Source: Alphaproteobacteria bacterium
GTDB lineage: Bacteria; Pseudomonadota; Alphaproteobacteria; Rhizobiales; Rhizobiaceae
Reading direction: 5' to 3'
Assembly: GCA_024280375.1 (NCBI GenBank)
Contig: JAJRQF010000017.1
Location: forward strand, 1-43,433
DNA: 43,433 bases
Under the pieces are notes generated by a model that was given only the letters and a program-made list of their open reading frames with translations, was not told the origin of the DNA and did no database searches. Both the position numbers and the translations under genes were made by a program. Shown one piece after another: positions 26,426-33,425 of the stretch. Position 1 is the first letter of the stretch. Each line of letters opens with the position of its first letter.

Positions 26426-27493
26426 CTAAATACCGGGGGAATTGCTGTCAATGAATTTTGCCACAATCTCAAACGAAAGTTTTGCATCTTCCGAGGACAG
26501 ACGTTCTAGATGATGTCGAGGAGAATCCCAGTAGTTTAATTTCACACGGCAACCGTGTTTCTGCCCGTTTTCTGACAGCCGTATTGCATCATCAAAATGC
26601 AAATCATCCTTACTTGTGTGAATAAGTATTGGTGGAAACCCTGTCAGGTCAGCAAATATAGCAGATGCCAGTGGCACAGTGGACGGCTCATCACCGAGAT
26701 ACAATCGAGCGCAAAATGCAGCGGTTTCCATTCGAAATGGGCTCCTGGAGGTCATGCTGCCAGTAATATATGACCAGCCACTCAAACTCAGATCGCACCA
26801 TGGAGAGAACAGGATAATACCCGCCGGATATTTCAATCCCCTCTCCCGCAGCAATTGGACTGCACCAAGTGCAATCGAGGCACCTGCCGTGTCGGCCGCT
26901 ATAAAAACTTCAGAGTTGGGCTTGCCCTCGTCGACCAATCGGGAAAACTGCGCGCAAATGTCTTCGGGTGCGGCGGGAAAAGGATGTTCAGGTGCCAGTC
27001 GATGGTTGCCCAGAATTGTTTCGCAACCGGTAATGTCTGATAGACGTTGCACCATGTTTTTCTGCCGCTTCGATGGTGGCATGATAAATCCGCCGCCTGG
27101 AATATACAAAATCAAAGGCCGCTGCCTCTGTGTATTGTGTTGGGGTTTTTGGAATGCTTCAATTTTTTCTATTGAGGAACCAGTGCCATTTGGGAAAAAG
27201 CTTGGCAGGGTTTCCATGTGCCCGTCGGAATAAGCGGCTCTTGATTCCAAAATCATCTTTTCAAGTGCCGCATGATCTGTTGCATGACGGAAGGTTGCCC
27301 TCTGGCGGGAAAGCAATACACGTTCGATCAGCAGATTTTCCAGCCGCGCAACAAGGTGATCGAGTTTCCGTTTTATCACGCCTGATCTCGACGAAAACCG
27401 GCTGACGATATTGGCTGCCTCCAGCATCGCAATTCTATCAGCAGGCAGTTGAGTTGCCATAAAGGTGCTATTTGCGTTCATATCGTGTATCAT
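26426..27493 (-). CDS. HSL-type alpha/beta hydrolase with altered catalytic motifs
   Basis: The 355-residue protein has the alpha/beta hydrolase-3 layout of the hormone-sensitive lipase family. The oxyanion-loop motif reads IPGGGF (131-136) where HGGGF is expected. The DYRLAPEHPFPAA-like segment reads NHRLAPEHPFPAAPED. The nucleophile elbow reads AADTAGAS (199-206) where GDSAGG is expected, so Ser is replaced by Thr202 (codon ACG). The acid (D296 in SKDDL) and a His pair (327-328) are present. It may be a slow esterase, use Thr, or be a pseudoenzyme. The N-terminal 110 residues are less conserved. The start is 27493 or 27481. It is divergent from the HTH gene by 75 bp. Confidence 0.8.
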   Translation of the reverse strand: MIHDMNANSTFMATQLPADRIAMLEAANIVSRFSSRSGVIKRKLDHLVARLENLLIERVLLSRQRATFRHATDHAALEKMILESRAAYSDGHMETLPSFFPNGTGSSIEKIEAFQKPQHNTQRQRPLILYIPGGGFIMPPSKRQKNMVQRLSDITGCETILGNHRLAPEHPFPAAPEDICAQFSRLVDEGKPNSEVFIAADTAGASIALGAVQLLRERGLKYPAGIILFSPWCDLSLSGWSYITGSMTSRSPFRMETAAFCARLYLGDEPSTVPLASAIFADLTGFPPILIHTSKDDLHFDDAIRLSENGQKHGCRVKLNYWDSPRHHLERLSSEDAKLSFEIVAKFIDSNSPGI

Positions 27494-27568
27494 CCACGTT
27501 CGGATTTATTGCATCAGGCTAATTCAGTTGGGCGCTGATAACAAGGAACCACCAAAACGGGAAACATC

Positions 27569-28015
27569 GTGGCGACTATTGGCAACAAATCAAATGGCGC
27601 GCAAAAACCTGCCATTCAGGATGGTTTAGGTGCCAGAGAAGAATTGTTCGAGTTCTTCCAATATGTCAGCACCACAGAATTCGGCGATCTGCCTGAGCAG
27701 GCTCATATTGATCGTTGGAAGGAGATATTTGACTGGATTCCAGATAATCAGGCCATTGATTTTGCGGAAAGACTTAGCAGCAAAACTGAACTCACTCGCA
27801 CCAAAATGCATCAGTTTCTAGATCAGTTTGCCATTTCGCCAGCCGAGGGGCGTTTGTTGAGTAGCCTTCTGGACGGCAAGACGGTTGTTGATCACTCAAA
27901 AATCCAGGCGATTTCAATCACAACCGCTCGAACACAAATGCGCAAACTGCTCGAAAAAACTCATTCAACCAACCAGCTCGATCTAATTCGGGCCTTTCAT
28001 GCTTCGCGAAACTGA
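27569..28015 (+). CDS. Short LuxR-type helix-turn-helix protein
   Basis: The 148-residue protein starts at a GTG. The C-terminal third (about 88-145) matches the LuxR/GerE-like DNA-binding domain found in many alphaproteobacterial regulators: FAISPAEGRLLSSLLDGKTV, then ISITTARTQMRKLLEKT and QLDLIRAF. The N-terminal 85 residues are helical, with no receiver or autoinducer domain I recognise. It probably acts as a transcription regulator. Candidate targets are the divergent hydrolase gene and the autotransporter 200 bp downstream; a perfect palindrome at 28079-28096 lies between. Binding is inference. Confidence 0.65.
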   Translation: MATIGNKSNGAQKPAIQDGLGAREELFEFFQYVSTTEFGDLPEQAHIDRWKEIFDWIPDNQAIDFAERLSSKTELTRTKMHQFLDQFAISPAEGRLLSSLLDGKTVVDHSKIQAISITTARTQMRKLLEKTHSTNQLDLIRAFHASRN

Positions 28016-28078
28016 TTTTTCCAAGTTCTTCTTTGCAATGAATATGTTTACCGAATTTGGAACCGGATAATCCAAACC

Positions 28079-28096
28079 ATCATCAATGTTGATGAT
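28079..28096. promoter_or_regulatory. Perfect 18-bp palindrome, operator-like
   Basis: ATCATCAA-TG-TTGATGAT has 8-bp perfect arms and a 2-nt centre. It lies 64 nt after the HTH gene stop and about 120 nt before the autotransporter start. The gap 28016-28217 contains no other feature I can support. Confidence 0.4.
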
Positions 28097-28217
28097 TACG
28101 CAGTGAATTACCCATGCAAAACTGCGGTTCGTCTATTTCGAGCCGAATCCTTTCTTGCACCTTTTTGCAGTTGAGGCGGGAAATCCGGCGTTGATCTAGA
28201 CTGGTGGGGGTATGGGC

Positions 28218-30101
28218 ATGAGCAATATTAGTAATTGGCGGGGATTAATTTGCGGGGCGGTTGGTGCGGTCGCGTTGTTTGCGAGCACTAATTCCGCATT
28301 GGCCGTATCGGCGTGCAGTTCATTCACACCTTCACTGAGCACTCCGGTTTCAGCCGCGTTCGTTTCTTCAACTGTGGTATTCAGAGTGAGCGACACTTTC
28401 GTGGCAGGTGATGTGATTACATTCCAATCGCCATCAACATCCAATATTCGAATTAATTCATTCCAGATTGCTCAAACGTCGGGATTTGCAACAATCGCAA
28501 TCCTCGCCAATTTTGGAGTTGGCGGTGGTTCATTCAGCTTCACAATTCCCGCTGACGGGTTTTTCAGTTTTTCGATGACAGGATCTGGCACAAACATTTC
28601 GTTTACTGCGGGCCAATTTACATTCCTGGCGTCCTGCACATCGGGGGGCGGTGGCGCAACGGCGCCAGCAACGGGTGGTGGCACAACGACCATGCCGGCG
28701 ACGACGACCAACCAGGAAACCATCAGTCAATACAAGGATAGTCAAAGAGCAGTGAGTACTCTTTTCAGAGGGAGTATTGATTCTATTGGCGAAGCAATTG
28801 ATTCAGTTTTTAGTAGCAATCCGACTGCGGGATTTACGGATGCCCAATTGACTGAATTAGAACGGAAAGATGATATAGATGATCTGGCAACGCTAGAAAA
28901 CGGATTGAGCAACGCGGAAGACCGACTTGCCGAAATAAGGCAAAGAATTATAAAACAAGAAGAAATAGTTCGTGAAGCTGATGATTTGCGGTTCGCGGCA
29001 TCAGATAGAAATGAGTCAGGCTATGAAGAAAATGATTATTATCAGAGTAATTTGAAAGAGCTGAAAAATCTGAAAAATGAGGCCAAAAATTTAGAGGATA
29101 TTGTTGATAAAGCAGAAGATCTGAGCACGTCAGAACGCAAACGCCTCAAACTACCGCCACGTATCCACAGGGTCAGAGACGAAGTCAAAGGCACAGTCGT
29201 TCTCTCTCGCGCTGACGACAAGCAGATTCAACCCGCTATTGGCAAACCTGTTCCCGAACAGGCATTCGCGCTAAGTCCAAACGGCAACGGCGTCAATTTT
29301 CTCGCCAGGTTCAGCCGGCCGGGCGATCCTTCGCACCAATCCTGGGTATCTGGTAGCGTATCTGTCCTTTCTGATAATTCCGCAGCCAACCGCGATGGTT
29401 TTAGCGCGCAGATAGCCATTGGCACCGCCTGGAAATTGAACAGTAAACTGGCCGCAGCCGTTGAAATAAACGCAGCAAACGGTCGCTATGATATTGGCGC
29501 AACAGCTTCCACCAGCGACTATCGCGGTGTCGGTGCGACCGCAGGACTTGCTTATAAGCTGGCCCCCAAATGGACTGGCCAACTCATCGGCTTTTACAAC
29601 CGCGCCTGGGTCGACACGACCCTTGGCACCGCCAGCGGCAGCTATTCAGCGGGCGTATACGGAATATCTGCCCGGATATCCGGCTCGTTTACGGCAGGTG
29701 ATGCACTAATCATTCCCAACGTCGGCCTCGGCTACACATGGACTTCAATTGGTGGCTTTACAGATAGTGCCGCTGTGGTGGTTCCCGGCTCACAGTTTGG
29801 TTCCGGCAATGTGACCGCTTCGGTGCGGGCTGAAAAAACATTCAGGGGAAACAATAAAGTTGCTAATTGGACGCCTTTTGCCAGAATTGGTGTTGTCCAT
29901 AATTTCAACCAGCAAAACACTTTTACATTTGGTCCGGGCATTACGGTGACCGACAGTAATACACGCGGCAATATGCAAATTGGCGTTGACGTCAAGTTCA
30001 ACAACGGAGCATTTCTCAATATCAGCGGCAATGGCTCTAGCGGATTTGATGGCGGCATAACATCACTGGGTGGCAATGCCCGATTGGGTATCCGGTTTTA
30101 A
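28218..30101 (+). CDS. Autotransporter beta-barrel protein with coiled-coil passenger
   Basis: The protein is 627 residues from the ATG at 28218, chosen because GGTGGGGG (28203-28210) is 7 nt upstream, whereas the ATG at 28212 is too close. A Sec signal ends near NSALA (about residue 29). Residues 30-140 are beta-rich and bounded by Cys33 and Cys140. A Gly/Thr/Pro-rich linker (143-165) follows, then a charged coiled coil (about 208-310) with repeated K/E/D/L heptads. The last 280 residues form a C-terminal autotransporter beta-barrel that ends RLGIRF with the terminal Phe. It is expected in the outer membrane. The coiled-coil stretch (about 28840-29130) is visibly richer in A/T than the barrel. 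Its stop overlaps that of the convergent DDAH gene. Function is unknown; adhesion is possible. Confidence 0.87.
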   Translation: MSNISNWRGLICGAVGAVALFASTNSALAVSACSSFTPSLSTPVSAAFVSSTVVFRVSDTFVAGDVITFQSPSTSNIRINSFQIAQTSGFATIAILANFGVGGGSFSFTIPADGFFSFSMTGSGTNISFTAGQFTFLASCTSGGGGATAPATGGGTTTMPATTTNQETISQYKDSQRAVSTLFRGSIDSIGEAIDSVFSSNPTAGFTDAQLTELERKDDIDDLATLENGLSNAEDRLAEIRQRIIKQEEIVREADDLRFAASDRNESGYEENDYYQSNLKELKNLKNEAKNLEDIVDKAEDLSTSERKRLKLPPRIHRVRDEVKGTVVLSRADDKQIQPAIGKPVPEQAFALSPNGNGVNFLARFSRPGDPSHQSWVSGSVSVLSDNSAANRDGFSAQIAIGTAWKLNSKLAAAVEINAANGRYDIGATASTSDYRGVGATAGLAYKLAPKWTGQLIGFYNRAWVDTTLGTASGSYSAGVYGISARISGSFTAGDALIIPNVGLGYTWTSIGGFTDSAAVVVPGSQFGSGNVTASVRAEKTFRGNNKVANWTPFARIGVVHNFNQQNTFTFGPGITVTDSNTRGNMQIGVDVKFNNGAFLNISGNGSSGFDGGITSLGGNARLGIRF

Positions 30102-30883
30102 AACCGCAGCGACATGCACGAAAGACCGCCATCGACCTTGGCGGCTTCGCTGGTATCAAGAACAGCCACGCTATATCCATTTTCACGCAAAAGAGCTTCG
30201 GATTTAGGATAGCCCTTGCTTAAAAATACCACATCATTATAGCGCACGATGTTAGCCGCGCCCTCCTCGCCTTCCGGCACAATCAGGGTTTTCATGGGGG
30301 CAAAACAGCCAAGCGATGCCAGTTTTTCAGTGGCAAAAACAGTGCCGGAATCCAGCAACCCGCATTCGGTTTTGAAATGCAGAATATCCTTGGGCGTATT
30401 GATCTCGACTGGCTCGTAGCCAAAGCCCGCAAGGCAGTTGAATAAGGCGTTTCGGCCTTCTTCGTTGGTGCGTTCGGAAAGGCCGATAAAGGCGCGATCA
30501 TCGGACAAAAGCACATCACCACCATCGACAAAGCCATCGCCCGGCAAATCAATTACGGTTGAAAACATATTGGCAAGGATTGGGCGAATTTCATCCGCTT
30601 CGCCAAACCGTGTTTCGGCTCCGGGTCGTAAAACAATTGCCGCATCACGGAGGCAGATTGATGTGTCCTCGACAAAGACAGAATCGGGGAACTCTTCCAA
30701 TGCGGGCAATAATGTCAGGCCCGCCCCGGCATTTTTCAACGCCTCAATATATTCGCCATGTTGTTTGCCAAATATTGCGGCATTCGGGTTTGGGCCATCA
30801 CCATCACGCAAGCCACCGGTTACACTTTTGGATGGAGTGCGGGAAATTGCACGGGTAAATTTATAGGAACGACCTGCAATCAT
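30098..30883 (-). CDS. Dimethylarginine dimethylaminohydrolase (DDAH-like)
   Basis: This 261-residue member of the amidinotransferase/hydrolase superfamily shows SVFVEDTSICL (68-78), GDVLLSDDRAFIGLSERTN (122-140), the catalytic His169 in ILHFKTECGLLDSGT and the catalytic Cys256 in DGGLSCMSLRF at the C-terminus, all as in bacterial DDAH. The reaction releases dimethylamine from methylated arginine to give citrulline; a related arginine-type substrate cannot be excluded. It is 96 bp after cbbY on the same strand, so it may be read from the CBB operon without an obvious metabolic link. Its TAA and the autotransporter TAA share the TTAA at 30098-30101. Confidence 0.92.
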   Translation of the reverse strand: MIAGRSYKFTRAISRTPSKSVTGGLRDGDGPNPNAAIFGKQHGEYIEALKNAGAGLTLLPALEEFPDSVFVEDTSICLRDAAIVLRPGAETRFGEADEIRPILANMFSTVIDLPGDGFVDGGDVLLSDDRAFIGLSERTNEEGRNALFNCLAGFGYEPVEINTPKDILHFKTECGLLDSGTVFATEKLASLGCFAPMKTLIVPEGEEGAANIVRYNDVVFLSKGYPKSEALLRENGYSVAVLDTSEAAKVDGGLSCMSLRF

Positions 30884-30979
30884 CTAAAACACCGTTGGAT
30901 CATATATTGATTAAACGGAAGATTTCCGCCCTTTCAAATTCCTCCTTATCAAAGCAATTGATCAGAGGATATGAAAATC

Positions 30980-31729
30980 TCAACGATTGAAACTGTTTTG
31001 CAGCATCTCGATGGAAACGTAGCTGTGCCCTATGCCAAAACCGGCAATATGGCTGTTCGGTGCATCCGGCTCACCCAAATCGCTGACAATGCAGGCGGCT
31101 CCGGTAAAGTCGTGATCATCGGTGTATATACTTGGTGTTATAAGCGTTGGAATGCCGGCGGCTTTGGCCGATAAAAGGCCGTTGCGCGAATCTTCAAAGG
31201 CTATGCATTCATCCGGGGCGAACCCAAGTTGCTCGACAACAATGTTGTAAACATCTGGCGTCGGTTTTTTCTTCTCGACCATGTCACCCGCACCAATAAT
31301 CTTGATGGCTTCGATAATTTGCCTTGAAAAATTCGCCTCCAGCAAAGCATTTACATTGGCAAGGCTGGTGGTGGTGGCAATGGAAATCTCAATACCGGCT
31401 GCAATTGCCTCGCTCATCAACCGGGTAACACCGGGGCGCAATTCCAGCTCTCCTGATGAAACATAACCGGTATAATATCTGGTTTTGGCTGCGTGCATTT
31501 CCGGGATACGCGCGCGCAAGGGATGGTCTGCGCTGAAATTCAACTCATCCATATAGCTAGCGATGCGTTCCTTGCCGCCAGTAACATTGAGCAAACGCCG
31601 GTAAAGGGTTTGGTCCCAATTCCAATCAAGATCAAATTCCGGAAATGCCTGATTGAAGGCGCGGCGGTGCAGCTCCTCGGTTTCAGAAAGCGTGCCATCA
31701 ACATCAAATATAAGCGCTTTTAAGGTCAA
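30980..31729 (-). CDS. cbbY: HAD phosphatase CbbY (xylulose-1,5-bisphosphate phosphatase)
   Basis: The 249-residue protein has motif I LIFDVDGTLSETEELHRRAF (D9, D11), the CbbY-specific cap segments WDQTLYRRLLNVTGGKERI and LRARIPEMHAAKTRYY, ISIATTTSLANV, KKKPTPDVY and FEDSRNGLLSAKAAG. CbbY dephosphorylates xylulose-1,5-bisphosphate, an inhibitor made by RuBisCO side reactions, to xylulose-5-phosphate. It is 12 bp after cbbZ at the distal end of the CBB operon. Family and context agree. Confidence 0.93.
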   Translation of the reverse strand: MTLKALIFDVDGTLSETEELHRRAFNQAFPEFDLDWNWDQTLYRRLLNVTGGKERIASYMDELNFSADHPLRARIPEMHAAKTRYYTGYVSSGELELRPGVTRLMSEAIAAGIEISIATTTSLANVNALLEANFSRQIIEAIKIIGAGDMVEKKKPTPDVYNIVVEQLGFAPDECIAFEDSRNGLLSAKAAGIPTLITPSIYTDDHDFTGAACIVSDLGEPDAPNSHIAGFGIGHSYVSIEMLQNSFNR

Positions 31730-31741
31730 AACCGGCCCTTT

Positions 31742-32422
31742 TTATGAAAGATGAGAGGTTGTTATTTTACCGGCCGCATCAAACACCTGATCCAGACGGT
31801 CGATTAGAATATCAGCACCGAGTTCTGGTGGCGCGATATTGGTATATCCATAGGACACGGCAATTGTTGGCAGGCCTGCCGCCTTCCCGGCCCCAATATC
31901 AGCGGGCGAGTCGCCGACCATAATGGAGCGGGAACGCGTGCCCCCTGCCCGTTCGATGGCCAGCCAAACCGGGTCGGCATCTGGCTTGCGCGGGCGCGGT
32001 GGTTCAGCTCCAACAATCCCGTCAAATAGTGCCGTTAGCCCCATCTGGTCCATGATGACCTTGGTGATGGTTTCCAGTTTATTCGTGCAGATTGCGGTCA
32101 GATAGCCTTCGGCCCGCACCTTTTCCAACATCTCGAAGGCACCGGGATAGGCATTTGTATCAACACAGCAATTCCTGGTATAGAAATCGCGGAATACTTC
32201 AAAATGCTGTTGAAACTCGTCGCTTGAAAGCTCGACATTGCGTGCTGCAAAGCCACGTTCAAGCAATTTCGGCATACCATTGCCGATCATGCTTTGCGCT
32301 TCTTCAACCGACAATGGGCCTTTTCCCAATGGCGCTAAAATATGATTGACCGCATTGGCAAGATCAGGGGCCGAGTGCACAATTGTTCCATCAAGGTCGA
32401 AGACCAGTGTAATTTTAGACAT
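31742..32422 (-). CDS. cbbZ: Phosphoglycolate phosphatase CbbZ/Gph
   Basis: The protein is 226 residues from the ATG at 32422; an in-frame ATG 18 nt upstream is less typical. HAD motif I is LVFDLDGTIVHSAPDLANAV (D9, D11). The Gph-like cap has MIGNGMPKLLERGF and the cysteine-bearing RNCCVDTNAYPG. TAICTNKLE is motif II, PDADPVW holds the conserved Lys/Pro region, and MVGDSPADIGAGKAAG is motif IV. It hydrolyses 2-phosphoglycolate, the product of RuBisCO oxygenation, to glycolate. It is separated from rpe by 286 bp that hold a palindromic repeat, and leads into cbbY. Confidence 0.93.
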   Translation of the reverse strand: MSKITLVFDLDGTIVHSAPDLANAVNHILAPLGKGPLSVEEAQSMIGNGMPKLLERGFAARNVELSSDEFQQHFEVFRDFYTRNCCVDTNAYPGAFEMLEKVRAEGYLTAICTNKLETITKVIMDQMGLTALFDGIVGAEPPRPRKPDADPVWLAIERAGGTRSRSIMVGDSPADIGAGKAAGLPTIAVSYGYTNIAPPELGADILIDRLDQVFDAAGKITTSHLS

Positions 32423-32535
32423 GAGTTTCATAATTTCCAAAATTCGACATTGTTAAAAACTAAAGTAGTTTCAATATGGAGATGCTATCTGCCAAGTTTT
32501 CAACTATTTACTTTGTACAACAAACCCTGCTCAAT

Positions 32536-32650
32536 CCCGTCATCCTCGGGCCCCTTCGGCAGGCTCAGGAGTCCCGAGGATCTACAGCAGGATTCTTTGA
32601 AGTTGATGGTTTGCCAGATTCTTGGGGCGGTGCCCAAGAATGACGATGAG
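32536..32650. repeat. Composite palindromic repeat between rpe and cbbZ
   Basis: Four related arms occur in about 115 bp: CGTCATCCTCGGG, CCCGAGGATCTAC, AGATTCTTGGGG and CCCAAGAATGACG. Adjacent arms form two hairpins, and the outer arms are also near inverted repeats. CGTCATCCTCGGG/CCCGAGGATC elements are familiar intergenic repeats in alphaproteobacteria. The element lies within the 286-bp gap of the CBB operon. Confidence 0.7.
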
Positions 32651-32708
32651 AGGTTTTTTCAGATATGTTTCAAAAGCAAATTCGTTAGTATGCAATCGTT
32701 CAATACAC

Positions 32709-33374
32709 TTACTTACAGGCATCGCGAATGGCTTGCATATTGGCTTTGTAATGTTCCGGTGTGCCACCCTTGAAGATTGCGGAACCGGCAACAAGTGCGG
32801 TTGCGCCGGCTGCCACACAGAGCGGTGCCGTTTCCGGCGTAATGCCGCCATCCATCTCGATTTCGATTGGCCGCGCGCCAATCATAGCCTTAACTTTACG
32901 GATTTTTTCCACCACATCGGGGATGAATTTTTGTCCGCCAAAGCCCGGATTAACACTCATGATCAAAACCTGATCAATATCGTCCAACACATATTCCAGC
33001 ACATTTTCAGGCGTACCCGGATTAAGCGCAACGCCGGATTTAACACCCAGATTGCGGATTGTCTGCAATGTGCCATGCAAATGGGTGCAGGCTTCCGCGT
33101 GAACCGTAATATAATCACAGCCCGCATCGGCAAAAGCTGCAATAAATGGATCGGCAGGTTCAATCATCAAATGGCAATCGAAAATCTTGTCGGATGCTTT
33201 GCGAACCGCTTTCACGATTGGTGGGCCAAAGGTGATGTTGGAAACATAGTGACCGTCCATCACGTCGAGATGAATCCAGTCGGCGCCCATCTCGTCCACG
33301 GCGGCAATTTCCTCGGCCAATCGGCCAAAATCTGCAGAAAGGATTGAGGGTGAAATAATCAGTTCTTTCGACAT
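32709..33374 (-). CDS. rpe: Ribulose-phosphate 3-epimerase
   Basis: The 221-residue TIM-barrel enzyme shows [17 protein letters not shown] (7-23), [20 protein letters not shown] (33-52), [33 protein letters not shown] and [18 protein letters not shown]. The metal-site His and Asp residues are in place. It interconverts xylulose-5-phosphate and ribulose-5-phosphate in the regenerative arm of the Calvin cycle (cbbE in operon nomenclature). It is 51 bp after cbbO and is followed by a repeat-containing gap. Confidence 0.97.
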   Translation of the reverse strand: MSKELIISPSILSADFGRLAEEIAAVDEMGADWIHLDVMDGHYVSNITFGPPIVKAVRKASDKIFDCHLMIEPADPFIAAFADAGCDYITVHAEACTHLHGTLQTIRNLGVKSGVALNPGTPENVLEYVLDDIDQVLIMSVNPGFGGQKFIPDVVEKIRKVKAMIGARPIEIEMDGGITPETAPLCVAAGATALVAGSAIFKGGTPEHYKANMQAIRDACK

Positions 33375-33425
33375 AGTCGGATCCTTATTTAATGCATGTT
33401 GGTATTTGTCACAAATTGCGTGACA

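Noticed and set aside
30935-30947. A strong AAGGAGG on the minus strand between cbbY and DDAH, about 60 nt before the DDAH ATG
   Set aside because: The in-frame TTG after it meets a stop after eight codons, so it cannot be the DDAH start; a tiny leader peptide is possible but unsupported.
32536-32650. Possible CRISPR repeat or tRNA-like structure in the rpe-cbbZ gap
   Set aside because: There are only four related arms with no spacer periodicity and no tRNA arms; a palindromic intergenic repeat explains it better.
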